Assembly: GCA_009659925.1 (NCBI GenBank)
Contig: PUXW01000017.1
Location: 1 to 56,561, forward strand
Length of the DNA: 56,561 nt
Direction of reading: 5' to 3'
Source: Nitratiruptor sp.
GTDB lineage: Bacteria; Campylobacterota; Campylobacteria; Campylobacterales; Nitratiruptoraceae
Position 1 is the first letter of the stretch; each line of letters opens with the position of its first letter. The position numbers and the translations under genes are program-made. A model generated the notes under the pieces. The model did not search any database. It was not told the origin of the DNA and saw only the letters and a program-made list of their open reading frames with translations. Below are positions 1-9,414 of this stretch, in pieces.

Positions 1-85
1 GGTGGTGGGAGGAGGATTCGAACCTCCGAAGGCAAAAGCCAGCAGATTTACAGTCTGCCCCCGTTGGCCACTTGGGTATCCCACC
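1..85 (-). tRNA. tRNA-Tyr (GTA)
   Basis: Read on the minus strand this folds as a tRNA: acceptor arms GGTGGGA (79-85) and TCCCACC (4-10), a T arm GGAGG-TTCGAAT-CCTCC, and anticodon GTA in the loop CTGTAAA. A longer variable arm is present, as expected for bacterial tRNA-Tyr. The CC of the CCA end is encoded at 1-2; the last A would lie outside the window. It is 32 bases downstream of tRNA-Thr and probably shares its transcript. Confidence 0.96.
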
Positions 86-117
86 ACTGTGCCACACTGG
101 TCCAAGCGCTGAAACGG

Positions 118-191
118 AGCCGGTGAAGGGACTCGAACCCCCGACCTGCTGATTACAAATCAGCTGCTCTAGCCAACTGAGCTACACCGGC
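118..191 (-). tRNA. tRNA-Thr (TGT)
   Basis: Minus-strand cloverleaf with acceptor arms GCCGGTG (185-191) and CACCGGC (119-125) and the anticodon loop TTTGTAA, giving anticodon TGT. The CCA end is not fully encoded. In Campylobacter a Thr/Tyr/Gly/Thr tRNA group precedes tuf; a similar arrangement may continue to the left of the window, but this is inference. Confidence 0.96.
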
Positions 192-223
192 GTCTCAATC
201 GACTCACTCTCAATGTGGGTGAA

Positions 224-252
224 ATTTTAGCCCATTTTTTCTCTCTTGTCAA
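224..252 (-). promoter_or_regulatory. Sigma-70 promoter of the tRNA-Thr/tRNA-Tyr transcript
   Basis: On the minus strand a perfect TTGACA (247-252) is followed after 17 bases by TAAAAT (224-229), placing the transcription start near 217, about 26 bases upstream of tRNA-Thr. It is one of the few promoters in the window with a consensus -35, as expected for a stable RNA. It lies immediately downstream of tkt. Confidence 0.8.
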
Positions 253-263
253 GAGGTGGGCAA

Positions 264-2204
264 CTAGCCCAGGAGATTTTCCACCTCTTGCACGATTCTT
301 TCGATGGTAAAACCAAACTCCTTGAAGAGCACTCCGGCTGGCCCACTGGCTCCGAAGCGATTCTCCATCGAGATGACCCGGTCGGCGAAGCGGTACCACT
401 CCAAGCCGCTAGCCGCTTCGATAGCCACCACCTTGGTTTGGGGAGGAAAGATACGGTCTCGATACTCGCGATCTTGCTCTAAAAAGAGCTCCATACAGGG
501 CATACTGACCACATTGGCATTGATTCCCCGCTCCTCCAGGGCACAGCCAGCCTGAAGGGCGAGCATCACTTCACTCCCACTGGCGGCCAGGACCACCTGG
601 GCATTGGGGCGCTCTTTGACAATGTATCCCCCCTTGGCCACATCCCCAAAATCTCGATGGGGCTTGAGGGTCTTGAGCTTCTGGCGGGAGAGGACGAAAC
701 CACAGGGTTTGCCTAGCTCCAGGGCCACCTTCCAACACTCCACATTCTCGCTGGCATCAGCCGGACGGAAGGTGTAAAAATTGGGGAGGGCCCGAAATGT
801 GGAGAGCTGTTCGATTGGCTGGTGGGTGGGACCATCCTCTCCAACCCCGATACTATCATGGGTCCAGATGAAGTAGTTGCGCAAATTGCTCAAAGCCGCG
901 ATCCGAACCGCCGCCTTCTGATAGTCGCTGAAGACGAAAAAGGTGGCGTTGAAGGGGATGAAGAGGCCATAGGCGGCCATGGCGTTGGTTATGGCCCCCA
1001 TAGCGTGTTCCCGGACCCCAAAGTGGATGTTGCGCCCCTTGGGAAACTCCCCCATTCCGTGGAGGTAGGTCTTGTTGGAAGGGGCTAAGTCGGCGCTTCC
1101 CCCCAAAAAGCCGGGAAGGGCTTTAGCAATGGCGTTGAGGATCTTGCCGTTGCTCTCCCTCGTGGCCACCATGCTCCCTGGCTCGAAGGTAGGCCACTCA
1201 ATGGCTTCAAAATTGGGGTTTTGGAGGCGTTCGAGAAGTTCCACCTGCTCTTTGTAAGGGGATTCGAGAATGCGCTTCTTCCACTCCCGCTCGGCCAGAT
1301 CCCCCCGCTCTACGGCACAGCGGAAACGGGCTAGGACATCTTCGGGCACATAAAAACGCCGATCTGGATCGAATCCAGCCCGCTCTTTGGCGCATCGGAT
1401 CTCCTCTTCCCCCAGGGGAGCCCCATGGGCGTGGGGATCCCCTTCATAGTGGCAGCTCCCTTTGGCGATAATCGTGTTGGCAATGATGAGCGCAGGCTTT
1501 TTCCGGGTTTGCGCCCAGGTGAGGGCTCCATCGATCTGGGCATAGTCATGGCCGTCAATTTCGATCACATCCCAATTTTGAGCCTCGAAACGCCTCTTTA
1601 CATCTTCGTTCCAGGCCAGGGCGGTATCCCCTTCGATGGTGATGTGGTTGGAGTCATAGATGAGGATGAGGTTATCCAGCCCGAGCCGTCCAGCCAAGGC
1701 ACAGGCCTCGTAGCTGATCCCCTCCTCCAAGTCCCCATCCCCACACAGACAATAGACCTTATGGTCGATGATCTTGGTCGTTTCGCTATTGAGCAAATTG
1801 GCTCCATACTGGGCCGCCATTGCCATACCGACGGCATTGGCCACCCCCTGCCCCAAGGGACCCGTGGTCATCTCTACCCCGGGTGTGTGGCCATATTCGG
1901 GATGGCCTGGGGTCTTGGAACCAAATTGACGGAACTGCTTCAAATCCTCCAAACTCACATCATAGCCCCACAGATAGAGCAAGGAGTAGATCAATCCCGT
2001 AGCGTGACCACCACTGAAGATGAGACGATCCCTGTTGAGCCATTTGGGATTTTTGGGGTTGTGGCGCAGATGGTGGCTTAAAACCACCGCCACATCGGCT
2101 AGCCCCAAACATACACCTGGATGGCCGCTTCGAGCCTCTTCGATCATGTCGAGGGCGAGAAAGCGGATGGTATCGGCCATCTTCTTGAGCATCTTCTCAT
2201 CCAT
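264..2204 (-). CDS. tkt: Transketolase
   Basis: Thiamine-diphosphate enzyme that moves two-carbon ketol units between sugar phosphates in the non-oxidative pentose phosphate pathway. The 646-residue protein has the normal family length. SGHPG (26-30), GPLGQG (115-120) and the ThDP/Mg motif GDGD (155-158) with Asn186 lie in the N-terminal domain; GEDGPTHQP in the middle domain carries the cofactor-activating region. The start follows an AAAGGGGAG site and overlaps the end of ispA by 8 bases, so the two are translationally coupled. ispA next to tkt is also the Campylobacter jejuni arrangement as I recall it. Confidence 0.97.
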   Translation of the reverse strand: MDEKMLKKMADTIRFLALDMIEEARSGHPGVCLGLADVAVVLSHHLRHNPKNPKWLNRDRLIFSGGHATGLIYSLLYLWGYDVSLEDLKQFRQFGSKTPGHPEYGHTPGVEMTTGPLGQGVANAVGMAMAAQYGANLLNSETTKIIDHKVYCLCGDGDLEEGISYEACALAGRLGLDNLILIYDSNHITIEGDTALAWNEDVKRRFEAQNWDVIEIDGHDYAQIDGALTWAQTRKKPALIIANTIIAKGSCHYEGDPHAHGAPLGEEEIRCAKERAGFDPDRRFYVPEDVLARFRCAVERGDLAEREWKKRILESPYKEQVELLERLQNPNFEAIEWPTFEPGSMVATRESNGKILNAIAKALPGFLGGSADLAPSNKTYLHGMGEFPKGRNIHFGVREHAMGAITNAMAAYGLFIPFNATFFVFSDYQKAAVRIAALSNLRNYFIWTHDSIGVGEDGPTHQPIEQLSTFRALPNFYTFRPADASENVECWKVALELGKPCGFVLSRQKLKTLKPHRDFGDVAKGGYIVKERPNAQVVLAASGSEVMLALQAGCALEERGINANVVSMPCMELFLEQDREYRDRIFPPQTKVVAIEAASGLEWYRFADRVISMENRFGASGPAGVLFKEFGFTIERIVQEVENLLG

Positions 2205-3075
2205 GTCTCCCCTTTAAGTCGTTGTGTCGGTAGAGATAGTTTCCAAGGAGCCCTCCAAGACCTTGGGCTATGGGCTCTTCCATCGCTTTCAGCTCCCTTT
2301 CGAGCTTTTGGGCCAGCCGATCGGCCTCTTCCAAAGCCCCCTTGACCCCGAGAAGTTGGGTGAAGCTATTCTTCTTCCCGTCGTTCCTCGTAGTCTTTCC
2401 CACCTCCTCTTCATGGGCGAGGGCGTCGATGAGGTCATCTTGGATTTGAAAGAGGAGACCAAGCTCAAGTCCGAAGGCAAAAAGTTCCTCTTGGAGGTGG
2501 GGGGGGAGATTGGCAATGATCGCCCCCATCTTCAAACTGGCCGCTATGAGTTTAGCCGTCTTGTTGAGATGGAGCTGGCGAAGCTCTTGGAGAGAGAGGG
2601 GATGCTCCTCGAAGTGGCAATCGAGGATCTGGCCATGGACCATCCCCCCAATCCCGCCAGCTTGAGCCAATTCCCGCACTAGAGCTACCCGTACATCCGG
2701 ATGGAGGGATGCCTCGGCAATGAGGAGAAAGGCATGGGTGTTGAGCCCATCCCCCACTAGAACCGCCGTCACCTCGTCGAAAGCCCGATGCAAGGTAGGC
2801 CGCCCTCGTCGCAAGGTGGCATCGTCCATGATAGGCAGATCGTCATGGATGAGGGAGTAGGTGTGGAAGAGTTCGAGGGCCAAGGCCACATCTAGGGCCG
2901 AAGGGAGCAAGAGCGGTTCCTTGGCCTCCACAATAGTCAAAAGGAGCAAGGGACGAAACCGCTTGGCAGGTGCTTGGAGGGTATAGTTGAGGGCCTCTTG
3001 GTAGAAGGGGTGGAAGGTGTCGACTTGGAGGAGACGGCGTCGAAGGTGCTCCTCAAATTTGGTATAAAGATCCAT
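2197..3075 (-). CDS. ispA: Polyprenyl synthetase, probably farnesyl diphosphate synthase
   Basis: Head-to-tail prenyltransferase that condenses isopentenyl diphosphate with allylic diphosphates, supplying undecaprenyl and quinone side-chain synthesis. The 292-residue protein carries the first aspartate-rich motif DDLPIMD (78-84, the spaced DDx4D form typical of bacterial short-chain enzymes), the RRGRPT segment (89-94) and the second motif DDLID (213-217). Product length (C15 or C20) cannot be settled from sequence alone. It starts 2 bases after the YbaB gene ends and overlaps tkt, so it sits inside an operon. Confidence 0.93.
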   Translation of the reverse strand: MDLYTKFEEHLRRRLLQVDTFHPFYQEALNYTLQAPAKRFRPLLLLTIVEAKEPLLLPSALDVALALELFHTYSLIHDDLPIMDDATLRRGRPTLHRAFDEVTAVLVGDGLNTHAFLLIAEASLHPDVRVALVRELAQAGGIGGMVHGQILDCHFEEHPLSLQELRQLHLNKTAKLIAASLKMGAIIANLPPHLQEELFAFGLELGLLFQIQDDLIDALAHEEEVGKTTRNDGKKNSFTQLLGVKGALEEADRLAQKLERELKAMEEPIAQGLGGLLGNYLYRHNDLKGRHG

Positions 3076-3077
3076 GC

Positions 3078-3389
3078 TCAGCGCTGTCCAAAGAGGCCAG
3101 CCCCCATCATCTCCAGGGCGCTGGCTTTTCGATCCTCTTCCACCATCTTGAATAGGTCGTTGATCGCACTGATGAGGAGAATCTGGAGGGCCTCCTTGTC
3201 TTCGAGCAAGGAGTCGTCGATCTTCAAGTCGACGACCTCCCCCTTCCCATTGGCGCTCACCTCCACCATCCCTCCCCCGCTTTTGGCTGTGAAGATCTTT
3301 TTAGCGTGCTCCTCCTGGAGGGCTTTGGCCCGCTCTTGGAGCTGTTGGACCATCTTGCCAAGCTCTTCGAGATCGAGTTTGTCAAACAT
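3078..3389 (-). CDS. YbaB/EbfC-family nucleoid-associated protein
   Basis: Small DNA-binding protein of 103 residues. The N-terminal half is an amphipathic helix (ELGKMVQQLQERAKALQ), followed by the family core with the SGGGMVEVSANGKGEV beta segment, and a C-terminal helix. Members form dimers and bind DNA broadly. It lies 8 bases after panD and 2 bases before ispA. C. jejuni keeps a YbaB gene in the same neighbourhood (from memory). Confidence 0.9.
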   Translation of the reverse strand: MFDKLDLEELGKMVQQLQERAKALQEEHAKKIFTAKSGGGMVEVSANGKGEVVDLKIDDSLLEDKEALQILLISAINDLFKMVEEDRKASALEMMGAGLFGQR

Positions 3390-3397
3390 GGGCTATC

Positions 3398-3763
3398 CTA
3401 GGAGTAGGTGATGATCTGGTCGATCCGATTCCCCTCGCCCACGAGGACGACGGTAGGAGCGTATTCCTCCAGCTCTTCAGGCTGGTAGTGGGCATAGGCC
3501 ACGATGATGATCTTATCTCCAGGATGGGCCTTCCTCGCGGCGGCTCCATTGAGGCAGATCTCCCCCTTGCCCCGCTCTCCCCGGATCACATAGGTTTGAA
3601 AGCGCTCTCCGTTATTGATGTTGAGGATCTCGACCTTTTGTCCGACCCGCAACTTCGCCGCCTCCATAAGCTCCTCGTCGATGGTGATGGAGCCCACATA
3701 GTTCAAGTCGGCCCCCGTCACCGTCGCCCGATGGATCTTGCTATAGAGCATCTCGATGGTCAT
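3398..3763 (-). CDS. panD: Aspartate 1-decarboxylase precursor
   Basis: Pyruvoyl enzyme converting L-aspartate to beta-alanine for pantothenate and coenzyme A. The 121-residue proenzyme shows the self-cleavage site YVGSI with Gly24-Ser25; Ser25 becomes the pyruvoyl group. The N-terminus [20 protein letters not shown] matches the family, and the ATG at 3763 has an AGGTGGAG site inside the end of the upstream gene. An in-frame start at 3802 would add 13 residues foreign to the family and is rejected. panB and panC are not in the window. Confidence 0.96.
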   Translation of the reverse strand: MTIEMLYSKIHRATVTGADLNYVGSITIDEELMEAAKLRVGQKVEILNINNGERFQTYVIRGERGKGEICLNGAAARKAHPGDKIIIVAYAHYQPEELEEYAPTVVLVGEGNRIDQIITYS

Positions 3764-3767
3764 CGCC

Positions 3768-4154
3768 CTATGCTCCACCTGCCATTTTGATGACATCGGC
3801 AATGCTCATGGGCTCATCCCAGTACTCTTTGGGGATGAGATACTCCTGGACCGGGGTACCGCCGATAATGTGCTCTTCGATGATTCGGTCGATCTTCTGT
3901 TGATCGAGGCCCACATACATGTAGTGGCCAGGCTCTACAAGCATGACCGGCCCCAGTTGGCATCGGTTCAAACATCCAGTTCGCACCGGCTGGACGGCGG
4001 CGATGATCCCTCGCTCCATCAACTTTTGAGCCAGATACTGGAAGAGCTGTTGGCTTTGGGGATCGTCGGGGCGAACACAGCTCGGTTTTGGAAAACCTGG
4101 AGGTGCCGACTGCTCGCATTTGAAGATGTAAAAGGTTGGTTGTGGAATACCCAT
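3768..4154 (-). CDS. (2Fe-2S) ferredoxin-domain, thioredoxin-like protein
   Basis: A 128-residue protein with cysteines at 13, 26, 61 and 65 (pattern FKCEQS, PSCV, GCLNRC), the arrangement of thioredoxin-fold 2Fe-2S ferredoxins such as the NuoE-like and Shethna-type proteins. It probably transfers electrons in the cytoplasm; partners are unknown. The ATG at 4154 has an AAAGGAG site, and a TATGAT at 4170-4175 could be its -10. It heads the run leading through panD, ybaB, ispA and tkt, with 4 bases to panD. Confidence 0.88.
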   Translation of the reverse strand: MGIPQPTFYIFKCEQSAPPGFPKPSCVRPDDPQSQQLFQYLAQKLMERGIIAAVQPVRTGCLNRCQLGPVMLVEPGHYMYVGLDQQKIDRIIEEHIIGGTPVQEYLIPKEYWDEPMSIADVIKMAGGA

Positions 4155-4225
4155 GCGCGCTCCTTTGAAATCATACTATTTTTGTCCCAATTTTACCGAG
4201 GGTTCCTTAAACTCTCCTGAATCGA

Positions 4226-5500
4226 CTATCCTAATCTGGAGAGAGCCTGCTGGACCGCTTCCCGATCGCAAAAGGGAATTTGCTCCCCCTTTTGCTCGAT
4301 ATACTCTTCGTCCCCCTTGCCAAGAATGAGCAGGACCTCATCCCTCCCCAGTTCCCGGATCGCCCGCTCGATAGCCTTGCCCCGGTCCACTTCAATGGTG
4401 AGAGGATAGCCAGGGGGAATGGCGCTGCGAATCTCCTCGATGATCTTGCGGGGCTCCTCACTTCGGGGATTATCACTGGTAAGATAGATCCGTTTGCAAA
4501 AGCGGGCAGCCACAGCCCCCATCTGGGGCCGTTTGCTTCGATCCCGATCCCCTCCCGCTCCAAAGAGGGCCACCAGCTTCTTCCCTGGAAAGCTCTCGAA
4601 GACCTTCGCCATTCCATCGGGGGTATGGGCGAAGTCGACGATAATCAGCGGATCGGTAGAGACCACCTCCATACGCCCCCGCACTCCGCCGAAATGCTCA
4701 ACAACCTGGCACACCTCTTGGAGAGAGCAACCGGTGAGCATATGGACCGAACCGATGGCCGCCAACAGGTTCGAGAGGTTGAAAAGGCCCCGCAGAGGTG
4801 AGGAGAAGGGGGCAAGTTCGGAGCCAAAACCCACGAGAGCGTCGATCCCATCTTCCAGGGAGTAGGCGAGGATCCGATAGGTCGCTAACTCCTCGATGGC
4901 ATAGGTTCTGGCATTTTTTGGGTTAAAAGAGACCCGAGGATCCTCCTTGTTGACCAACTTCCGGGATTCATCGGCGAGGAAGCTATTCTTGGTAGCGATG
5001 TAGCGCTCCATACTCTTGTGATAGTCCAGGTGGTCTTGGGAGATATTGGTGATCACTTTGAGGGCGAAGGGCAGACCCGCGATTCGCCCTTGGTCGATAG
5101 CATGGGAGCTCACCTCCATCACGAAGAATTTGGCCCCTGCCTTCTTAGCCAGATAGAGGTGGTAGAGGGTTTGGAGGAGGGGAGGGGTGGTGTGGGTCTT
5201 GGGAGCGACCAGACGATCGGCGATAAAAAAACCCCGACTCCCTTGAAGGGCCGCCTTATGACCCAGATCGTTGAGCATCGAATAGATGGCGGCGGTGGTG
5301 GTGGTCTTGCCGTTGGTACCAGTCACCCCTACGATGGAAAGATCGAGTTGGAAGCGCCGCAGCAGCTCTTGGGGTTGAATCGTCGGAAAATTGGATCCAG
5401 CGCGGTAGGGAGCGTTTTGAGGGGTCTCTAGGAGGGTAACGCCATCTCGAATCTCCCGGGTATCATCGCTGATGGCAACCCCATCGAAGTGGTAGATCAT
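4226..5500 (-). CDS. murE: UDP-N-acetylmuramoyl-tripeptide synthetase (meso-DAP adding)
   Basis: Mur ligase that adds meso-diaminopimelate to UDP-MurNAc-Ala-Glu in the cytoplasmic stage of peptidoglycan synthesis. The P-loop GTNGKTT is at 61-67, and DNPR at 343-346 is the established meso-DAP recognition motif. At 424 residues it is shorter than E. coli MurE because the N-terminal UDP-binding domain is reduced, which I recall as usual in Campylobacterota. Its ATG overlaps the upstream stop (ATGA, 5497-5500). Confidence 0.95.
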   Translation of the reverse strand: MIYHFDGVAISDDTREIRDGVTLLETPQNAPYRAGSNFPTIQPQELLRRFQLDLSIVGVTGTNGKTTTTAAIYSMLNDLGHKAALQGSRGFFIADRLVAPKTHTTPPLLQTLYHLYLAKKAGAKFFVMEVSSHAIDQGRIAGLPFALKVITNISQDHLDYHKSMERYIATKNSFLADESRKLVNKEDPRVSFNPKNARTYAIEELATYRILAYSLEDGIDALVGFGSELAPFSSPLRGLFNLSNLLAAIGSVHMLTGCSLQEVCQVVEHFGGVRGRMEVVSTDPLIIVDFAHTPDGMAKVFESFPGKKLVALFGAGGDRDRSKRPQMGAVAARFCKRIYLTSDNPRSEEPRKIIEEIRSAIPPGYPLTIEVDRGKAIERAIRELGRDEVLLILGKGDEEYIEQKGEQIPFCDREAVQQALSRLG

Positions 5501-6054
5501 ACCTTGATCTTTTTAGAAAGCTCCTGGAGGCGTCGATCGGTGGGATAGAGCCTGGAGGCATCTTCCAGATAGCCGAGGACCTGCTCCTCGTAGCCGTGGC
5601 GGATGAGCTCGTCGATAAAGTCAAAGAGCTCCTCCTTGTTGGTGATAATCACCTTGGTACTGAACATGATATCCTCATAGGCCTGCTTGAAATCCCCTCG
5701 CTCCCGGACGAAACTCTTGAAATCTTCGTAGCTGATCCCCCCCTCGACCAGGCGCTCCTGGCTACTGAAGGCCTGGTTCATCTCATTCTCCAGCTCGTCG
5801 AAGCCCCGGATCATATCGATAATAATCTCCTCGGCATGGGGATCCCCTTCATCCTTGAGGACCTCGTAGTAGTCGAAGAGCGCCATCGCCTCATCTTCAT
5901 TTTCGCTGAGCAGATCGCACAACATCACTCCAACTTGAGCGGCTAAATCCATTGGATCCCGACGTAAAAGGGCTAGATAACTATCCAAGGCCTTTTGGAA
6001 ATCCCGCTTCAAAAAGGCTTCAGCAGCCACTTGCAAGAGTCTCTCTCTATCCAT
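5497..6054 (-). CDS. Conserved hypothetical protein, helical TPR-like
   Basis: A 185-residue, acidic, almost entirely helical protein. The N-terminal part (AAEAFLKRDFQKALDSYLAL) reads like a TPR helix pair and the C-terminal part (QVLGYLEDASRLYPTDRRLQ) like another. No catalytic motif is visible. I chose ATG 6054, preceded by AGAGGAG and overlapping the nfu gene by 8 bases, over an upstream in-frame ATG at 6087. C. jejuni has an uncharacterised gene in the same place between nifU-type and murE genes (from memory), so it is conserved and perhaps tied to the envelope or Fe-S neighbours. Confidence 0.8.
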   Translation of the reverse strand: MDRERLLQVAAEAFLKRDFQKALDSYLALLRRDPMDLAAQVGVMLCDLLSENEDEAMALFDYYEVLKDEGDPHAEEIIIDMIRGFDELENEMNQAFSSQERLVEGGISYEDFKSFVRERGDFKQAYEDIMFSTKVIITNKEELFDFIDELIRHGYEEQVLGYLEDASRLYPTDRRLQELSKKIKV

Positions 6055-6358
6055 TGCTCCTCTGGCTTCCTTCATATTGCATCGCAATATCCTCCCACTT
6101 GTCTTCGTAACCTGGAGGAATATTGACTACCTCGATGTCTGGGTGAATATCGATTTTAAGCTGGCGTTCCACTCCATACTTGAGGGTGTTCCCACTGGCA
6201 CTACACCCGACACAAGCTCCCCCAAGCTGGACAAAGACCCTCCCGTTGCGTACCCCCAGCAATTTGATGTCCCCTCCGTCGAGAGCGAGCATAGGACGGA
6301 TCTTTTCTATGCTCTTTTCAACGGCTGGATAGAGATCCTCGTCGGTAAATGGAAACAT
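6047..6358 (-). CDS. NifU C-terminal-domain (Nfu) iron-sulfur protein
   Basis: Nfu-type iron-sulfur cluster carrier of 103 residues, consisting only of the NifU C-terminal domain. The cluster-binding CxxC is Cys49-Val-Gly-Cys52 in the segment GGACVGCSAS. The family donates Fe-S clusters to apoproteins in the cytoplasm. The ATG at 6358 follows AAGGA; an in-frame ATG at 6376 would add six residues not expected for the family. Confidence 0.9.
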   Translation of the reverse strand: MFPFTDEDLYPAVEKSIEKIRPMLALDGGDIKLLGVRNGRVFVQLGGACVGCSASGNTLKYGVERQLKIDIHPDIEVVNIPPGYEDKWEDIAMQYEGSQRSNG

Positions 6359-6416
6359 CTTGGTCCTTGATCTCAATCTTATGCCAAGGAATATATTGGA
6401 TTTTTGTTTAAATTTA

Positions 6417-6437
6417 GATTAATCGTGGGGATTAATT
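6417..6437. repeat. AT-rich inverted repeat after rplQ
   Basis: ATTAATC (6418-6424) and GATTAAT (6430-6436) are perfect 7-base inverted arms around a 5-base loop, between the end of rplQ and the start of nfu on the minus strand. It could weakly terminate the alpha operon, but it is AT-rich and lacks a clear T run, so the role is uncertain. Confidence 0.35.
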
Positions 6438-6458
6438 CGGAGAGGGCGAGCCGGTCCC

Positions 6459-6809
6459 TCAGACCAGCTCGATGAAGGCCATGGGGGCCGCATCGCCCCG
6501 TCGGGTACGGGTCTTGATGATGCGGGTATAGCCCCCGGGGCGCTCCTTGTACTTGGGAGCGATCTCGTTGATAAGCTTCTTGGTCGCCTCTTTGTCCTGC
6601 AAATGGGCGAAGATGGCCCGATGGGTGTTGAAATCGGGCTCCTTCGCCTTGGTGATAAGCTTTTCAATGTAGCTGCGCAAACTCTTGGCCTTGGCCAGTG
6701 TCGTTTCGATACGCTCGTGCATGATCAAAGCGATGGCCAAGTTCTTGTGGAGCGCCTTACGATGGGATGTGGTACGCCCCAACTTCTTGTATCCGTGTCT
6801 GTGTCGCAT
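6459..6809 (-). CDS. rplQ: 50S ribosomal protein L17
   Basis: Large-subunit protein of 116 residues beginning [20 protein letters not shown], the diagnostic L17 N-terminus. It is the last gene of the alpha operon, 11 bases after rpoA, in the same place as in E. coli. Confidence 0.98.
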   Translation of the reverse strand: MRHRHGYKKLGRTTSHRKALHKNLAIALIMHERIETTLAKAKSLRSYIEKLITKAKEPDFNTHRAIFAHLQDKEATKKLINEIAPKYKERPGGYTRIIKTRTRRGDAAPMAFIELV

Positions 6810-6820
6810 ACTCCTATCCT

Positions 6821-7822
6821 TTAGCCTTGATTCCCTTTGATGGAGTTGATCTTCTCCAAGAGGGCCCGCCTCTTCTCCTCGTCCATCGAGGAGAGATCGA
6901 CCCCGAGCTCAGCCAACTTCTCGTCGATCTCATCCAGGGATTTCTTGCCCAGATTCTTGATGTTCTTGAGCTCCTTGCGATCCATGAGGAGGAGCTCACC
7001 CACATACTCGATCCCCGCCTTCTCCAAGCAGTTGTAGCTCCTGGCGCTCAGATCCAAAGTATCGATTTTACGCAAGAGGATTCGATCCTCGTTGGAAAGG
7101 GCCGCGTTGGCCCCGCTCTCGACGACATTCAACTCGCTGTTGAAAATGGCGATTTGATCCATGAAGACCCCGTAGGCCTCTTTGAGGGCCTCCAGGGGTT
7201 CCACCTGTCCATCGGTCTCGATGTCGAAGATGACCTTCTCGTAGTTGGGATCGTCTTCGACGAGGATGTTCTCGATGGTATAGGTGGCCCGCTTGACCGG
7301 AGTGAAGAAGGCATCCAGAGGAATGTAGCCCTCAGGAAGTTCCTCCCGCAACTCCTCACTCGGAACATAGCCGATCCCCCGCTTGAGGATGAGCCAAAAA
7401 TGCAAATCGGCATCCTCGTTCAACGAGGCGAGAAAGGTATCGGGGGTGACTATCTCCACCTCCTCGTTGTGCAAATCGGCCCCAGTGATCTCCTTTGGTC
7501 CGGTGAAGTGGTACTCCAGGGTAAGACTCTCCACTTCGGGATTTTTCACCCGAAAGCGGATTCCCTTCAAATTGATGATGAACTCGGCCACATCCTGGAG
7601 CATCCCCCGGACGCTATCGAACTCATGCAAGACCCCATCGATCTTGATTCCCACGGGAGCATACCCCGAGGTACTGGCCAGGAGGAGGCGCCGCAATGGA
7701 TGGGCGATGGAGATTCCATAGCCGCTCTCATAAGGGTAGACATTCAAGCGGACATGGTTCTCCTTGATCTTCTGGACCTCAATATGTTTGGGGACCGAAG
7801 GCGCTCTTTTAATTCGCTTCAT
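6821..7822 (-). CDS. rpoA: RNA polymerase alpha subunit
   Basis: Alpha subunit of RNA polymerase, 333 residues. The N-terminal domain ([20 protein letters not shown]) drives assembly; the C-terminal domain ([20 protein letters not shown], then [11 protein letters not shown]) contacts DNA and activators. I start it at ATG 7822 (MKRIKRAPS), not at an in-frame ATG at 7969 that would run 49 residues back into rpsD. It lies 25 bases after rpsD. Confidence 0.97.
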   Translation of the reverse strand: MKRIKRAPSVPKHIEVQKIKENHVRLNVYPYESGYGISIAHPLRRLLLASTSGYAPVGIKIDGVLHEFDSVRGMLQDVAEFIINLKGIRFRVKNPEVESLTLEYHFTGPKEITGADLHNEEVEIVTPDTFLASLNEDADLHFWLILKRGIGYVPSEELREELPEGYIPLDAFFTPVKRATYTIENILVEDDPNYEKVIFDIETDGQVEPLEALKEAYGVFMDQIAIFNSELNVVESGANAALSNEDRILLRKIDTLDLSARSYNCLEKAGIEYVGELLLMDRKELKNIKNLGKKSLDEIDEKLAELGVDLSSMDEEKRRALLEKINSIKGNQG

Positions 7823-7847
7823 CTGCCTACTCGCTTTCAGGAAGCTA

Positions 7848-8474
7848 CTACTTGGAGTAGAGCTCGACGATGAGACGCTCTTCCACTGGGCAATCAATCT
7901 CCTCCCGATCGGGGATACGGGTGAAAATACCGAAGACCTTCTCTTTGTCCACATCGACCCACGGAGCAATGCCTGTCTGGTTGGTCAGCTCCAAGGCCCG
8001 CTGGATTTGGGGGTTGTTCTTGCTCTTTTCTCGAACCTCGATCTTTTGACCGGGCTTGACCCGATAGGAGGGGATATTGACCCGCTTTCCATCCACGAGG
8101 ATGTGGCCATGGTTCACCAGCTGGCGGGCAAAGCGGCGGGTTGTAGCGAATCCCATGCGATAGACCACATTGTCCAACCGCTGCTCCAAAAGCTTGAGGA
8201 GGTTTTCCCCGGTATTCCCCTCCATTCGAGCAGCCTCTTTGAAGAGGTTGCGAAACTGCTTCTCCAGCACCCCATACATGTACTTGGCCTTCTGTTTTTC
8301 CCGGAGCTGCATGCCATATTCAGAGATCTTGCTTCTGCGCTGGCCATGCTGTCCTGGGGGATAGGGGCGTCGCTCCAAGGCGCTCTTTCCAGCAAGGCGC
8401 CGCTCCCCTTTCAGGGCCAAACTCACTCCAAGTCTTCGCTCGATTCGCTCAACAGGACCTCGATATCGTGCCAT
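7848..8474 (-). CDS. rpsD: 30S ribosomal protein S4
   Basis: Small-subunit assembly protein of 208 residues. The start [19 protein letters not shown] and the S4 RNA-binding domain ([20 protein letters not shown]) are clear. In E. coli and Bacillus S4 represses its own operon by binding a leader RNA; the structured leader at 9415-9537 is a candidate target here. Gaps are 58 bases to rpsK and 25 to rpoA. Confidence 0.98.
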   Translation of the reverse strand: MARYRGPVERIERRLGVSLALKGERRLAGKSALERRPYPPGQHGQRRSKISEYGMQLREKQKAKYMYGVLEKQFRNLFKEAARMEGNTGENLLKLLEQRLDNVVYRMGFATTRRFARQLVNHGHILVDGKRVNIPSYRVKPGQKIEVREKSKNNPQIQRALELTNQTGIAPWVDVDKEKVFGIFTRIPDREEIDCPVEERLIVELYSK

Positions 8475-8532
8475 CTTCTCTCCTATGCGCTCAAAATTTT
8501 TCCCTCTTCAGGCGTGCTGCAAAGGGGCGGTC

Positions 8533-8925
8533 TTAGACCCGCCGTCGTTTTGGAGGGCGACAACCATTGTGTGGAAGCGGAGTGATATCCTTGAAGAAGA
8601 TGACCCGGATCCCTTCGACCGCACCGACACTCTTGACCGCTGTATCCCGACCGCTGCCAGGACCCTGGACCTTGATTCCAACCTCTTTGATCCCATGCTC
8701 CTTCGCTTTGGCCAGGGCATCTTCTACCGCCTGCTGGGCGGCAAATGGAGTCGACTTCTTGCTCCCCTTGAACCCGAGGCTCCCTGCGCTGCTCCAGGCG
8801 ATTACATTGCCCATCTCATCGGTTACGGTAACGACAGTGTTGTTGAAAGTGGCGCTGATATAGACCACCCCCCGGGCAATATTCTTCTTGACGACCTTCT
8901 TCCGACTGCCTCGTCTCTTTGCCAT
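8533..8925 (-). CDS. rpsK: 30S ribosomal protein S11
   Basis: Platform protein of the 30S subunit, 130 residues, with the conserved segments [18 protein letters not shown] and the C-terminal [15 protein letters not shown]. It lies 9 bases after rpsM within the alpha operon. Confidence 0.98.
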   Translation of the reverse strand: MAKRRGSRKKVVKKNIARGVVYISATFNNTVVTVTDEMGNVIAWSSAGSLGFKGSKKSTPFAAQQAVEDALAKAKEHGIKEVGIKVQGPGSGRDTAVKSVGAVEGIRVIFFKDITPLPHNGCRPPKRRRV

Positions 8926-8934
8926 GGCGATCCT

Positions 8935-9297
8935 TTACTTTGAACCTACGGTTTTCCGCTTACCCTTGCGGGTTCGGGCATTGGTCTTGGTCCGCTGTCC
9001 CCGGACGGGAAGCCCCCGTCGATGGCGTAATCCCCGATAGCAGCCAATATCCATGAGGGCCTTGATGTCCATCGCCACTTTGCGGCGCAAGTCCCCCTCC
9101 ACCACATAGTTTTGGCGAATATGTTTGTTAATGGCGGCTACCTCATCCTCACTCAACTCATAAACCCGCTTGTCGTAACTGATTCCCACCGCATCGAGGA
9201 TCTTTCGGGAAGATGTGAGCCCAATTCCATAGATGTATGGAAGGGCGTATTCGATCCGCTTGTTCTTTGGAAGATCTACTCCTGCTACCCGTGCCAT
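8935..9297 (-). CDS. rpsM: 30S ribosomal protein S13
   Basis: Head protein of the 30S subunit, 120 residues. [20 protein letters not shown] and the C-terminal [20 protein letters not shown] are diagnostic. It follows rpmJ by 3 bases, so the leader in front of rpmJ also serves rpsM. Confidence 0.98.
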   Translation of the reverse strand: MARVAGVDLPKNKRIEYALPYIYGIGLTSSRKILDAVGISYDKRVYELSEDEVAAINKHIRQNYVVEGDLRRKVAMDIKALMDIGCYRGLRHRRGLPVRGQRTKTNARTRKGKRKTVGSK

Positions 9298-9300
9298 CGC

Positions 9301-9414
9301 CTATCCTTGTCGCTGTTTGTGTTTGGGATTCACGCAGATCACCCGGATCACTCCCTTGCGCTTGATGATCTTGCACTTCTCGCACATCCGCTTCACAGAA
9401 GGTCTCACTTTCAT
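9301..9414 (-). CDS. rpmJ: 50S ribosomal protein L36 (zinc-binding form)
   Basis: A 37-residue protein starting [20 protein letters not shown]. Cys11, Cys14, Cys27 and His32 form the zinc-binding set of the C+ type L36. The ATG at 9414 has an AAAGGAG site; an in-frame ORF extending to 9531 is non-coding leader. Here rpmJ is the first gene of the alpha operon transcript. Confidence 0.97.
   Translation of the reverse strand: MKVRPSVKRMCEKCKIIKRKGVIRVICVNPKHKQRQG

Noticed and set aside
247-252. Short palindrome CTCTTGACAAGAG near 245-257 as a tkt terminator
   Set aside because: The hairpin has only five pairs and a 3-base loop, and it is followed by A's rather than T's on the tkt strand. The bases are better explained by the tRNA promoter -35.
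1425-2081. 218-codon plus-strand frame opposite tkt
   Set aside because: tkt on the minus strand is certain, and the frame has no start signals.
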